From: Oscillospiraceae bacterium
GTDB lineage: Bacteria > Bacillota_A > Clostridia > Saccharofermentanales > Saccharofermentanaceae
NCBI GenBank assembly: GCA_902791885.1
Contig: CADAXO010000055.1
Coordinates: forward strand, 1-24,121
Direction of reading: 5' to 3'
DNA: 24,121 bases
Shown: positions 1 through 7,002 of the stretch, piece after piece
Layout: each line of letters opens with the position of its first letter
How positions within the stretch are numbered: the stretch's first letter is position 1
Notes under the pieces: generated by a model
What the model saw: the letters and a program-made list of their open reading frames with translations, nothing else
The model's database searches: none
What the model was told of the DNA's origin: nothing
Translations under genes and position numbers: made by a program

Positions 1-2
1 TT

Positions 3-113
3 GATGTGTTGTCAGTTGTGCTGATTTTTGCCGGGATTGTGATTATGATGATCAATCTTAAGTTAGCTCATCTTGTGATGCATAAGGTGAACGGAAAAAT
101 CGAGATTACTTGA
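3..113 (+). CDS. C-terminal end of an unidentified membrane protein (5' truncated)
   Basis: An open frame enters from the left edge and ends at TGA 111-113, giving the last 36 residues of a protein. They form one hydrophobic helix (LSVVLIFAGIVIMMI) followed by a short basic tail (HKVNGKIEIT). This is what a polytopic membrane protein ending in a transmembrane segment looks like, for example a transporter permease, but nothing here names a family. Composition and frame fit real coding sequence, and the gene converges on tadA with the two 3' ends overlapping by 8 bases. Only the tail is visible, so function is unknown. Confidence 0.5.
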   Translation, partial: DVLSVVLIFAGIVIMMINLKLAHLVMHKVNGKIEIT

Positions 114-579
114 GTTTGTTCCGCTCGCGCATTTCTTTGAAGAATTTAAGCATTAATTCGGAGCATTCTTCTTCCATGACGCCGCCTTCGAATTCGACTT
201 TATGATTGTGGCCGTGTTCAACATTGAAGATGTCGTTGCATGAACATACCGCGCCTGACTTGGGTTCATATGCGCCGAAGTATACTTTCCTTATTCTCGA
301 TTGGACGATCGCGCCGGAACACATTGTGCAGGGCTCGAGGGTTACATACATATCCATATCATTAAGACGCCAGTCCCCTAGCTTCTTGCAGGCTTTATCA
401 ATCGCGATAACCTCTGCATGCATCAGCGCATTGGACTTGGTAAGCTTCAGATTATGCGCACGGACAAAGACCTTACCATCCTTGACGATGACACAGCCTA
501 TTGGGCACTCTTTCTTTTCGTAAGCTTTCTGCGCTTCCTTGAGCGCCTCTTTCATGAATTTCTTGTGTATGTCTTCCAT
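106..579 (-). CDS. tadA: tRNA-specific adenosine deaminase TadA
   Basis: Zinc-dependent deaminase expected to convert adenosine 34 to inosine in the tRNA-Arg(ACG) anticodon. With the ATG at 579 the protein is 157 residues, normal for the family. It shows the cytidine/deoxycytidylate deaminase signature: H54-A-E56 (zinc ligand and proton-shuttling glutamate, in ALMHAEVIAI) and P83-C84-T-M-C87 (the other two zinc ligands). The CPIGCVIV stretch at 25-32 corresponds to the family's PVGAV(L/I)V core strand. A TTG two codons upstream (585) could extend it, but ATG is preferred. No Shine-Dalgarno sequence precedes either start. Instead a TATAAT lies 7 bases before the ATG, suggesting a leaderless transcript. 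It lies 43 bases downstream of the DUF1294 gene on the same strand. Guanine deaminase-type relatives share the fold, but length and motifs favour TadA. Confidence 0.93.
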   Translation of the reverse strand: MEDIHKKFMKEALKEAQKAYEKKECPIGCVIVKDGKVFVRAHNLKLTKSNALMHAEVIAIDKACKKLGDWRLNDMDMYVTLEPCTMCSGAIVQSRIRKVYFGAYEPKSGAVCSCNDIFNVEHGHNHKVEFEGGVMEEECSELMLKFFKEMRERNKLK

Positions 580-586
580 GGGCAAG

Positions 587-615
587 ATTATAACGTATCA
601 GCGGCCTTCTGTAAT
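587..615 (-). promoter_or_regulatory. Candidate promoter for tadA, implying a leaderless mRNA
   Basis: On the minus strand a perfect TATAAT lies at 592-587. A 17-base spacer separates it from ATTACA at 615-610, which matches 4 of 6 bases of TTGACA. Transcription would start about 7 bases beyond the -10 element, at or within a base or two of the tadA ATG (579). There is no ribosome binding site between them. The match is seen; its activity is inferred. Confidence 0.5.
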
Positions 616-622
616 TAATACC

Positions 623-892
623 TTACTGAATCTGTGTAGCAACAAAGACCAACAGGGCAATATCGATTATAAGTGCCAGGGGGACAAGAACCTTGAATTT
701 GATCTTCTTGGTCTTGTGGTGGAAAGTGTACATCGCAATCAGCGCTCCGAGTGATCCCCCGATGAATGCCAGAAGTATGAGAACCTTTTCCGGGATCCTC
801 CAGAGATCCTTCTTGGCCTTGAATTTATCGATTCCATAAACTGCGAAAGTGATAACGCTCATAATGGCTATATATATTAATAAGTATTTCAT
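623..892 (-). CDS. DUF1294 family small membrane protein
   Basis: Protein of 89 residues with three predicted membrane helices: roughly residues 2-20 (LLIYIAIMSVITFAVYGID), 36-56 (VLILLAFIGGSLGALIAMY) and 68-86. The cytoplasmic loop motif DKFKAKKDLWRIPE and the later GGSLGALxAMxxFxHKTxKxxF pattern are the hallmarks of the DUF1294 family (YdzA-like), and the length is usual. The function of the family is not established. An AAGGA ribosome binding site lies 9 bases before the ATG, and a candidate promoter lies at 923-951. It is co-oriented with tadA and may be partly co-transcribed with it. Family assignment is firm; role unknown. Confidence 0.88.
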   Translation of the reverse strand: MKYLLIYIAIMSVITFAVYGIDKFKAKKDLWRIPEKVLILLAFIGGSLGALIAMYTFHHKTKKIKFKVLVPLALIIDIALLVFVATQIQ

Positions 893-922
893 ATCTTTAA
901 TCCTTATATAGATGTTTCCCTA

Positions 923-951
923 ATTCTATCTGTTTGAAATCTTTTGGTCGA
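923..951 (-). promoter_or_regulatory. Candidate promoter for the DUF1294 gene
   Basis: Minus-strand TAGAAT (928-923, 5 of 6 to TATAAT) is separated by exactly 17 bases from TCGACC (951-946, 4 of 6 to TTGACA). It points towards the DUF1294 start at 892. Its -35 box overlaps the left arm of the outermost inverted repeat of the 949-1047 block. Confidence 0.4.
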
Positions 952-1047
952 GTGTTGGCTGAGTTGTTGTCTCAACTTGAATGTGAGCCAACGTTTGAGC
1001 CCGACAACACACCAATTGCAGCGGATCACAGGCAATTTTGGCACTCG
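949..1047. other. Block of nested inverted repeats between divergent promoters (possible structured RNA or DNA element)
   Basis: This block occupies the middle of the 300-bp gene-free stretch 893-1192. CGAGTG (949-954) pairs with CACTCG (1042-1047) and closes the whole block. Inside it, GTTGGCT (954-960) pairs with AGCCAAC (986-992), and GAGTTG (961-966) pairs with CAACTT (973-978) around a six-base loop. AATTGC (1014-1019) pairs with GCAATT (1032-1037). GTTGTC (966-971), partly in the hairpin loop, is also complementary to GACAAC (1003-1008), allowing an alternative or pseudoknot pairing. The flanks are A/T-rich and unstructured. I recognise no known riboswitch, 6S, SRP or tmRNA motif and see no convincing open frame. 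Structure is inferred from complementarity only. Confidence 0.35.
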
Positions 1048-1115
1048 TGCACAAATCATCGGAGGGGCAGCGGCAAATAAACGAACAAAAAATCAAGAAA
1101 AATCGATAAAAGTCC

Positions 1116-1144
1116 TTGCATAACAAAAAAGTTACATATACAAT
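1116..1144 (+). promoter_or_regulatory. Candidate promoter of the dcw operon (Pmra)
   Basis: TTGCAT (1116-1121) and TACAAT (1139-1144, 5 of 6 to TATAAT) are separated by exactly 17 bases in an A/T-rich stretch. The predicted start is near 1151, immediately at the first GTGG repeat of the putative MraZ operator. The -35 box is only moderate. It is the only good plus-strand promoter between the structured block and mraZ. Confidence 0.5.
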
Positions 1145-1151
1145 ACAAATC

Positions 1152-1186
1152 GTGGAGGAAAGTGGTACTAAACGACAGAAATGTGG
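1152..1186 (+). promoter_or_regulatory. Putative MraZ operator (GTGG repeats)
   Basis: GTGG occurs at 1152-1155, 1162-1165 and 1183-1186. The first two are exactly 10 bases apart; the third is 21 from the second, so the middle unit of a regular array appears degenerate. MraZ is known to bind short G-rich direct repeats just upstream of its own gene, in Firmicutes typically GTGG units about one helical turn apart. The first unit overlaps the GGAGGA ribosome binding site at 1154-1159. The repeats are seen; binding is inferred. Confidence 0.5.
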
Positions 1187-1192
1187 TAATCC

Positions 1193-1558
1193 GTGTCACT
1201 AACTCGGCTGGTAGTTACTAACAGCCTTGATACCGGTTATTTAAGTGTCTATACAGCTGAAGACTTCCGTAAAGTTTCCGCACAGTTAAAGGCCCTCAAT
1301 TCTATGGACCCCAAGGTCAGAAAGCTCAAAAGAGAGATCATTGGTGAGTCTTTGGAGTGCACTGTTGATACGCAGGGCAGAATTAAGGTGTCTGATGAGC
1401 TGTGGGAAAGAATAGGAGCTAACCACGGTGACGAGATCTGCGTATTCGACATCGACGGTAAGCTCGAGATCTGCACTAAGGCTCACTACGACGAAGAGGA
1501 TCACGATATCTCTTCGATTGAAGGTCTTGAGACCACTTACTTCGTAGAAGGTCTGTGA
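1193..1558 (+). CDS. mraZ: MraZ transcriptional regulator, N-terminally truncated
   Basis: MraZ is the ring-forming AbrB-fold regulator that opens most dcw clusters and represses them. The 121 residues here align from about residue 29 of a typical 143-residue MraZ: LVVTNSLDTGYLSVY matches the FVLTRGLDxCLFxY segment. The second half with DTQGRIKVSDEL (the second DxxGR motif) and the acidic tail are present. The first 25 or so residues, with the first DxKGR DNA-binding motif, are missing. An in-frame TAA at 1187 prevents extension. The GTG at 1193 is the first usable start but has no ribosome binding site; the GGAGGA at 1154-1159 is too distant. No other upstream frame supplies the missing segment. 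It may be a deletion derivative, an assembly error or a non-functional relic. It overlaps rsmH by 1 base. Confidence 0.75.
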   Translation: MSLTRLVVTNSLDTGYLSVYTAEDFRKVSAQLKALNSMDPKVRKLKREIIGESLECTVDTQGRIKVSDELWERIGANHGDEICVFDIDGKLEICTKAHYDEEDHDISSIEGLETTYFVEGL

Positions 1559-2529
1559 TGGGAGAGGCTGCGCAGGGAGAGTTTGTTCATATCCCGGTTC
1601 TCTTCGATGAGTGCATGGAGGCTCTTGCCATAAAGCCTGACGGGATCTATGTGGACTGTACGGCAGGCGGCGGAGGCCACAGTGAGGGGATACTTTTAAG
1701 ACTCTCCTCAAAGGGGATGCTGATATCCCTGGATAAGGATGATGAGGCGCTTGCAACATGCAGGGAGAAGGCCGAAGCTCATCCTGATAAGAACTGGAAG
1801 TTAATTAAGTCGGATTTCTCGCATGTTGCAGAGGTCCTGGACGAAATGAACATTGACAAGGTTGACGGAATACTTGCAGACCTCGGAGTCTCATCACACC
1901 AGATCGACACGGCAGAGCGCGGTTTCTCGTACGCTGTTGACGGACCTCTGGATATGAGGATGGATGAGACTCAGAAGCTCTCGGCTTACACGGTGGTTAA
2001 CACTTACGGTGAGAAGGAGCTTGAGGAGATCTTCAGGCTTTACGGGGAGGAGCGTTACGCGGGAAGGATAGCGTCGGGCATTGTAAGAGACAGGAAGGAG
2101 AAGCCTTTCACATCTACTTTGCAGCTCGCGAAAAGCATCGCTTCATACATGCCCTCGAAAGCAAGATATGAGGATCAGCATCCGGCCAGGAGATGTTTCC
2201 AGGCAATAAGGATCGAGGTCAATCACGAGCTTGATTCCGTCAGAATGTTATTGCAGGAAGGACCCAAGAGATTAAGCGACGGCGGCAGAATGGCTGTCAT
2301 AAGCTTCCACTCTCTCGAGGACCGCATTGTAAAGGAAGAGTTCAGAACTTTACAGGATCCCTGCACATGTCCCAAGGACTTCCCCGTATGCGTATGCGGC
2401 AAGAAGAGCCTCGGGAAGGTTCTTACCAGAAAGCCAATTACGGCAGGTGAGGACGAATTAAAAAGGAACAACAGATCCCACAGCGCGAAGCTTCGGGTCT
2501 TTGAAAGAATAGAGCAGAGGGGGCAGTGA
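1558..2529 (+). CDS. rsmH: 16S rRNA (cytosine(1402)-N4)-methyltransferase RsmH (MraW)
   Basis: S-adenosylmethionine-dependent enzyme that methylates N4 of C1402 in the 16S rRNA P-site region. At 323 residues it has the family's usual length. The opening HIPVLxDE, SAM-binding motif I DCTAGGGGHS (residues 33-42), SLDKDDEAL, LGVSSHQID, ERGFSY and RRCFQAIRIEVNHEL, and VISFHSLEDRIVK are all in order. The cysteine-rich CTCPKDFPVCVCGKK near the C terminus is common in Firmicutes RsmH. The ATG at 1558 is chosen because AGAAGG lies 7 bases upstream and it forms a TGATG junction with the mraZ stop; a GTG one codon earlier is possible. Translation is probably coupled to mraZ. No anomalies. Confidence 0.97.
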   Translation: MGEAAQGEFVHIPVLFDECMEALAIKPDGIYVDCTAGGGGHSEGILLRLSSKGMLISLDKDDEALATCREKAEAHPDKNWKLIKSDFSHVAEVLDEMNIDKVDGILADLGVSSHQIDTAERGFSYAVDGPLDMRMDETQKLSAYTVVNTYGEKELEEIFRLYGEERYAGRIASGIVRDRKEKPFTSTLQLAKSIASYMPSKARYEDQHPARRCFQAIRIEVNHELDSVRMLLQEGPKRLSDGGRMAVISFHSLEDRIVKEEFRTLQDPCTCPKDFPVCVCGKKSLGKVLTRKPITAGEDELKRNNRSHSAKLRVFERIEQRGQ

Positions 2530-2531
2530 AG

Positions 2532-3080
2532 ATGTCTTCGGTTAAGACAAACGAGTTTTATACGGAAGTATATGTACCTATTTCCAAGAAGGTGTATGAA
2601 TACCCTGCTCTTAATGTTATGGACGAAGAGGAGAAGAAGGCTGAGCTTGCTAAGGAGCAGCAGAAGAAGATCAAGAGAGCTACAAGAAGCAGAGCTTTCG
2701 AGACTGTTATTGCTATCGGACTTATAATTTTCGTCGGTGCGTTTTTTATGTTACTTATCAATCCGCAGGTAGGCCTTGCGGAGCTTGCAAAAGACAACTC
2801 GGATCTCAAGGATGATATAGCGGTGTTGAAGAGAAATATCCTTGACTCTGAGGAGGACGTTAACGGTATAACAGATATGGACAGTATCAGAGCGCAGGCA
2901 CTCGCTCTCGGTATGCAGGACCCGAATGCAAATCAGGTCGTAACCATCCCGATGCCTGAGGATGACAAACTCGTAACTATGGTATCATATGACGAGGAGT
3001 TCGGAATCAGCGAGGAGGCGTATGACAGCGCTGTGGAAGCTCTGACAAACTACTACCTCGAAGAAGAAGCATCGGAATGA
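2532..3080 (+). CDS. ftsL: FtsL-like cell division protein
   Basis: Small bitopic divisome protein of 182 residues. It has a charged, lysine/glutamate-rich cytoplasmic N-terminus of about 55 residues, one membrane helix (TVIAIGLIIFVGAFFMLLI, about 57-75), and an extracytoplasmic region starting with a short heptad-like stretch (LAELAKDNSDLKDDIAVLKR) ending in an acidic tail. FtsL proteins are poorly conserved in sequence. The call rests on topology, the coiled coil directly after the membrane, and position between rsmH and the transpeptidase gene. It would pair with FtsQ/DivIB and DivIC at the septum. The long tail after the coiled coil is larger than in most FtsL. The ATG at 2532 has GAGGGGG 8 bases upstream; a GTG at 2526 overlaps rsmH. 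The 3' end overlaps ftsI by 4 bases (ATGA). Confidence 0.8.
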   Translation: MSSVKTNEFYTEVYVPISKKVYEYPALNVMDEEEKKAELAKEQQKKIKRATRSRAFETVIAIGLIIFVGAFFMLLINPQVGLAELAKDNSDLKDDIAVLKRNILDSEEDVNGITDMDSIRAQALALGMQDPNANQVVTIPMPEDDKLVTMVSYDEEFGISEEAYDSAVEALTNYYLEEEASE

Positions 3081-5488
3081 GTGAAGACAGAAATATCAGT
3101 AAAGAAAATCCAATTCCGGATCATCCTGAGAAGAGCAAAAATGAGAGAGTATCACTTGGATTTACTCTCGCTATTTATGCCCTGATCGGGCTTTTCGCGC
3201 TTTATCTTATAGGCAATCTTTACAAGACCACTGTCATCGATTACGACACGTATGCGAGAGCTGCTTCCGATCAGCAGTGGAGACTTATGTCCTACGAAGC
3301 TGACCGCGGTGTTATCTACGACGCGAACAACATGCCTGTCGCTTCAAATACCTATAACTACACAGTCGTAATCTCGCCTAAGATCTTAATGTCCAGTACC
3401 GAGATCGCGAACGGCACTCTTACAAGATCCCAGCTTATCGCGGATATGTCCGAGCTTCTTCAGATGCCCGCGTCAGATATCGAGGAAGTACTTCCGGTGG
3501 ATCCCGATGATGCTACGGATGAAAGAAACGATGTCGCAGGTATGGACCTTATACGAAACCTCGAAGCTGAGCTTGCAGATCCTGCGAAGACATACTGCAT
3601 ACAGCATCAGCTCTCGGGTATCTCATTCCTCGCGGTGCCTCAAAGATACTATAACTACGGAAGCCTTGCGGCGCAGATCATCGGTTATGCAAGCAACGAC
3701 GGTGTCAGCCTTAACGGTGTATACGGACTTGAGGCTTACTACAACAGCGTGCTCTCAGGTTCCGACGGTTACAGATACTCTGAGGTTGACCAGGGAACAG
3801 AAGGCGTTCTTCCTTATTCAGACGCCATCACACAGCCTGCCGTAAACGGTAATAACCTTGTACTTAATATCGATATCAATATCCAGAGGATCGCAGAGGA
3901 AGTCTGCCGAAGCGCTTATATCCAGTATGCGCCGAGAGACGGTATCTGCGCCATCGTAATGAACCCTTATACCGGTGCGGTCCTCGCGATGGTATCGCTT
4001 CCCGACTATGACCTTAACGATCCTTACGGAATCCCTTACGGCATGGATGCGGTCGTGTGGAATGCGATGGATGATGACGAACAGGTCGAGTATCTGATGG
4101 GTAACGTCTGGCGTAACAGATGCATCTCCGATACATACGAGCCGGGTTCGACATTTAAGGCTCTTACGACATGTATCGCATTCGAAGAGAATCTCACGAA
4201 CGAGAACGAGCAGTTCTCCGATGCGCCTATCCAGGTGTCCGATATCGATACGATCTCCTGCTGGCTTCAGAAGCAGAACGGCGGTAACCACGGAATCGAG
4301 ACCCTGCGTCAGGGATTCGAGAATTCGTGTAACCCTATCTTCGTTCAGCTCGCGCAGAGAATAGGCGTAAGCAGATACTACAGATATGTTCACATGTTCG
4401 GATTCTACGAGACGACAGGTATCGATCTTCCGGCTGAAGGAACGGGTATCTTTCATACCGACCCTACCGTCATCGATATGAGCTGTCTTTCATTCGGTGA
4501 GTCTGCAACGGTTACACCTATCCAGCTTCTTAACTCTTACTGCGCTATCGTTAACGGAGGCAATCTTATGGTGCCTCACGTTGTTCACTATATAACTGAT
4601 GAGAACGGCAACATCGTCGATGAGATCGAGCCTGAGGTCATAAGAACGATCTTCTCAGAGGACACATGTGAGAGAGTAAGACAGCTCATGATCGACGTTG
4701 TAGACGAAGGTACAGGTTCTGCAGGTCAGGTTCCGGGATATTATGTTGCCGGTAAGACCTCGACATCCACGATCGAGAACGGTGAGATGGCAGGCGCACA
4801 CGTACTTTCATTCTCTTGTTTCGCACCTTCATACGATCCGCAGATCGCGGTGCTCGTAGTTCTTAACAAGCCTGCAGAGAATTCGGTAGGTTCATCCGCT
4901 GCGGCTGCTACTGCAGCGAGAATAGTTGAAAGCACGCTCCGTTACATGGGCGTTCCGAGAGTTCTTACTGCAGACGATTACGATCAGCTCACGACACGAT
5001 ACTGGGTACAGCCCGTCGTCGGACTTACGGCCACAGAGGCTGCATCGAGGATCGGTTACAACGGAATCTCCAGTGTATACGGCGCGACCAACATGACGGC
5101 CGAGACCATAGTAGGTTACACATATCCTTCAACCGATGCTCAGCTTTACAGCTCCGGTATCGTAATGCTCTATCCCGAAGGCGAGAACACGCAGATGCTC
5201 ACAAGCTCCGTGCCGAATCTTTCCGGCAAGACTGCGATCGAGTGTATGGAAGCTTTAAGAGACGCTAACCTGAACTGCCTCATTGAAGGCGATGTCATGG
5301 GTATATGCGTAAGTCAAAGCGATATGGCGGGAAGCACGGTATTCTCGGGTTCCATCGTCACGGTAACACTTGAGGATACGAATGTTGTTCCCGATTCTTC
5401 GGAAGCCGTAACGGAGCCTGAGAGCGAGGATGGCGTGGTATCCGATGACGGCGAAGAGACTGAAGAGACGGAAGGAATGGTAGGCTGA
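3077..5488 (+). CDS. ftsI: FtsI/SpoVD-type class B penicillin-binding protein with C-terminal PASTA domains
   Basis: Septal DD-transpeptidase that crosslinks peptidoglycan made by FtsW. The 803 residues contain a short cytoplasmic segment, one signal-anchor helix (about 28-50), the PBP dimerisation domain (to about 260) and the transpeptidase domain. Its active site is S358-T-F-K361, with S417-C-N419 as the SxN motif. The third motif reads K560-T-S562 where KTG is the rule. Two PASTA-like repeats follow (about 640-700 and 710-770), then an acidic low-complexity tail. PASTA domains are typical of Gram-positive PBP2x/SpoVD. The start is fixed by the 4-base ATGA overlap with ftsL. SpoVD, the spore cortex paralogue, cannot be excluded from sequence, but the dcw position argues for the division enzyme. 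Confidence 0.93.
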   Translation: MSEDRNISKENPIPDHPEKSKNERVSLGFTLAIYALIGLFALYLIGNLYKTTVIDYDTYARAASDQQWRLMSYEADRGVIYDANNMPVASNTYNYTVVISPKILMSSTEIANGTLTRSQLIADMSELLQMPASDIEEVLPVDPDDATDERNDVAGMDLIRNLEAELADPAKTYCIQHQLSGISFLAVPQRYYNYGSLAAQIIGYASNDGVSLNGVYGLEAYYNSVLSGSDGYRYSEVDQGTEGVLPYSDAITQPAVNGNNLVLNIDINIQRIAEEVCRSAYIQYAPRDGICAIVMNPYTGAVLAMVSLPDYDLNDPYGIPYGMDAVVWNAMDDDEQVEYLMGNVWRNRCISDTYEPGSTFKALTTCIAFEENLTNENEQFSDAPIQVSDIDTISCWLQKQNGGNHGIETLRQGFENSCNPIFVQLAQRIGVSRYYRYVHMFGFYETTGIDLPAEGTGIFHTDPTVIDMSCLSFGESATVTPIQLLNSYCAIVNGGNLMVPHVVHYITDENGNIVDEIEPEVIRTIFSEDTCERVRQLMIDVVDEGTGSAGQVPGYYVAGKTSTSTIENGEMAGAHVLSFSCFAPSYDPQIAVLVVLNKPAENSVGSSAAAATAARIVESTLRYMGVPRVLTADDYDQLTTRYWVQPVVGLTATEAASRIGYNGISSVYGATNMTAETIVGYTYPSTDAQLYSSGIVMLYPEGENTQMLTSSVPNLSGKTAIECMEALRDANLNCLIEGDVMGICVSQSDMAGSTVFSGSIVTVTLEDTNVVPDSSEAVTEPESEDGVVSDDGEETEETEGMVG

Positions 5489-5489
5489 T

Positions 5490-7002
5490 ATGAATTACGG
5501 CGAGTATACATTGGTAACAGGACAGATCCCGGAGAGTATCACCTCGGTCGAATTTGACTCGCGCAAGATAGTTTCCGGAAGTCTTTTCGTTGCGGTAAAA
5601 GGCTTTAATTCGGACGGGCATGCTTTTATAAAGTCAGCTCTCGAAAAGGGTGCGTCCCTGATAGTAACAGACGCTTCTGACTGCCCTTATTCAGATGATG
5701 AACTTAAAGAAATGGCAGAGCCTTCCGGGGCGTGTGTGATTAAGGTTGCAGATTCACGTAAGGCTTCTGCTTACCTCGCGGCCGAGTTCTTTGATCACCC
5801 CGAGCAGAAGCTTCACATGATCGGTATCACGGGTACCAAGGGTAAGACCACGATATCGTTCATGCTGGCAGATATTCTCGAGACGGCCGGAAGAAAGAGC
5901 GGACTTATCGGAACCGTTTATGACATCGTAGACGGCGAGAAGATACATGCAGCACATACGACACCTGAGGCGCGCGATAACTATGAACTTCTTAAGAAAA
6001 TGACCGACTGCGGTTCAGACACATGTGTTATGGAAGTCAGCAGCCAGGGCCTGAAGCTCGACAGAGTTTACGGTATCGGTTATGAGATCGGATGCTTTAC
6101 TAATTTCTACGAAGACCATATCGGAGGCAATGAGCATCCCGATATGGCAGATTATCTTAACTGCAAACTTAAGATGTTCGAGCAATCAAAGGTTGCTGTT
6201 ATCAATATGGATACGCCGGTAAGCGGTGACTTCTTCTGCAAGGCCCGAATGTGCGGATGTCAGATCGTAACGTACGGTCTTTCCGATACATGCGATGTAC
6301 AGGCATATAACCTCGAGAACGGCATTAAGGACGGACGTGCGGGAACGACGTGCGGGAACTTACTTCGATGTTACGTGTCCCTGGTATAACGGAAAGTTCT
6401 TCGTAGCGATCCCGGGTCAGTTCAATGTCTATAATGCTCTTTGTGCATTGACGGCGGCATTCCTTTCGGGAGTTAAGCCGGATGCAGTGGAAAGAAGTCT
6501 CGCAGCCATCGAAGTTCCCGGAAGACTTCAGCCTGTTAAGAACGATCTCGGTATCACGATCCTGGTCGACTATGCGCATAATGCGGCAAGTCTTGAGAAC
6601 GTATTGGATACGTTGAAAGAGACGACTGAAGGACGTGTCATCACGGTGTTCGGATGCGGCGGTGACAGGTCGCATACAAGAAGATTCGAGATGGGCGATG
6701 TGTCGGGCAATAAGTCGGATTATACGATCGTAACATCCGATAATCCCCGAACCGAGGATCCGATGGTCATCATAGGTCATATCGTATCGGCGATCGAGAA
6801 GACCGGCGGCAGATTCGAGACTGTTGCTGACAGAGCGGAAGCTATCCATAAGGCAATTGAGATCGCGGACCCGGGAGACATAGTTCTTATCGCGGGCAAG
6901 GGTCATGAGGATTATCAGATATTTAAGGATAAGACAATTCATTTCGACGACGTTGAGACCGCATCGGAGGCGGCAAGGAGAATAAAGGAGGACAGGTCAT
7001 GA
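5490..7002 (+). pseudogene. murE: MurE, UDP-MurNAc-tripeptide synthetase, frameshifted by a 13-bp tandem duplication
   Basis: MurE adds the third stem-peptide residue to UDP-MurNAc-L-Ala-D-Glu in the cytoplasm. The first frame (5490-6389) carries the N-terminal domain, the ATP loop GTKGKTT (115-121) and the central-domain lysine region (YLNCKLKMF), then runs into wrong-frame sequence. The second frame resumes at AGTYFDVTCPWYNG and carries the C-terminal domain with DNPR, which in MurE selects meso-diaminopimelate. Removing one copy of the duplicated gacgtgcgggaac (6334-6346 or 6347-6359) rejoins the frames exactly, giving 499 residues, the family's normal length. As written, the product would end 20 or so residues after the duplication and lack the C-terminal domain. 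Because MurE is essential, this is either a sequencing/assembly artefact, a minority variant, or compensated by another copy. It overlaps murF by 4 bases. Confidence 0.93.
6334..6359 (+). repeat. Perfect 13-bp tandem duplication inside murE
   Basis: gacgtgcgggaac is present twice, head to tail (6334-6346 and 6347-6359), with no mismatch and no extension on either side. Being 13 bases, it shifts the frame by one. One copy reads GRAGT followed by YFDV, the expected murE frame. Confidence 0.97.

Noticed and set aside
926..1126. A 66-codon minus-strand open frame in the gap before mraZ
   Set aside because: Poor composition, no ribosome binding site, and it crosses the inverted-repeat block; not credible as a gene.
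3818..4456. A 212-codon minus-strand open frame inside ftsI
   Set aside because: Shadow of the transpeptidase domain; no ribosome binding site or family pattern.
6334..6389. Programmed frameshifting in murE
   Set aside because: The exact tandem duplication fully explains the shift; removing one unit gives the normal protein.
6325..6942. A 205-codon minus-strand open frame in the 3' half of murE
   Set aside because: Antisense shadow of the intact C-terminal MurE frame.
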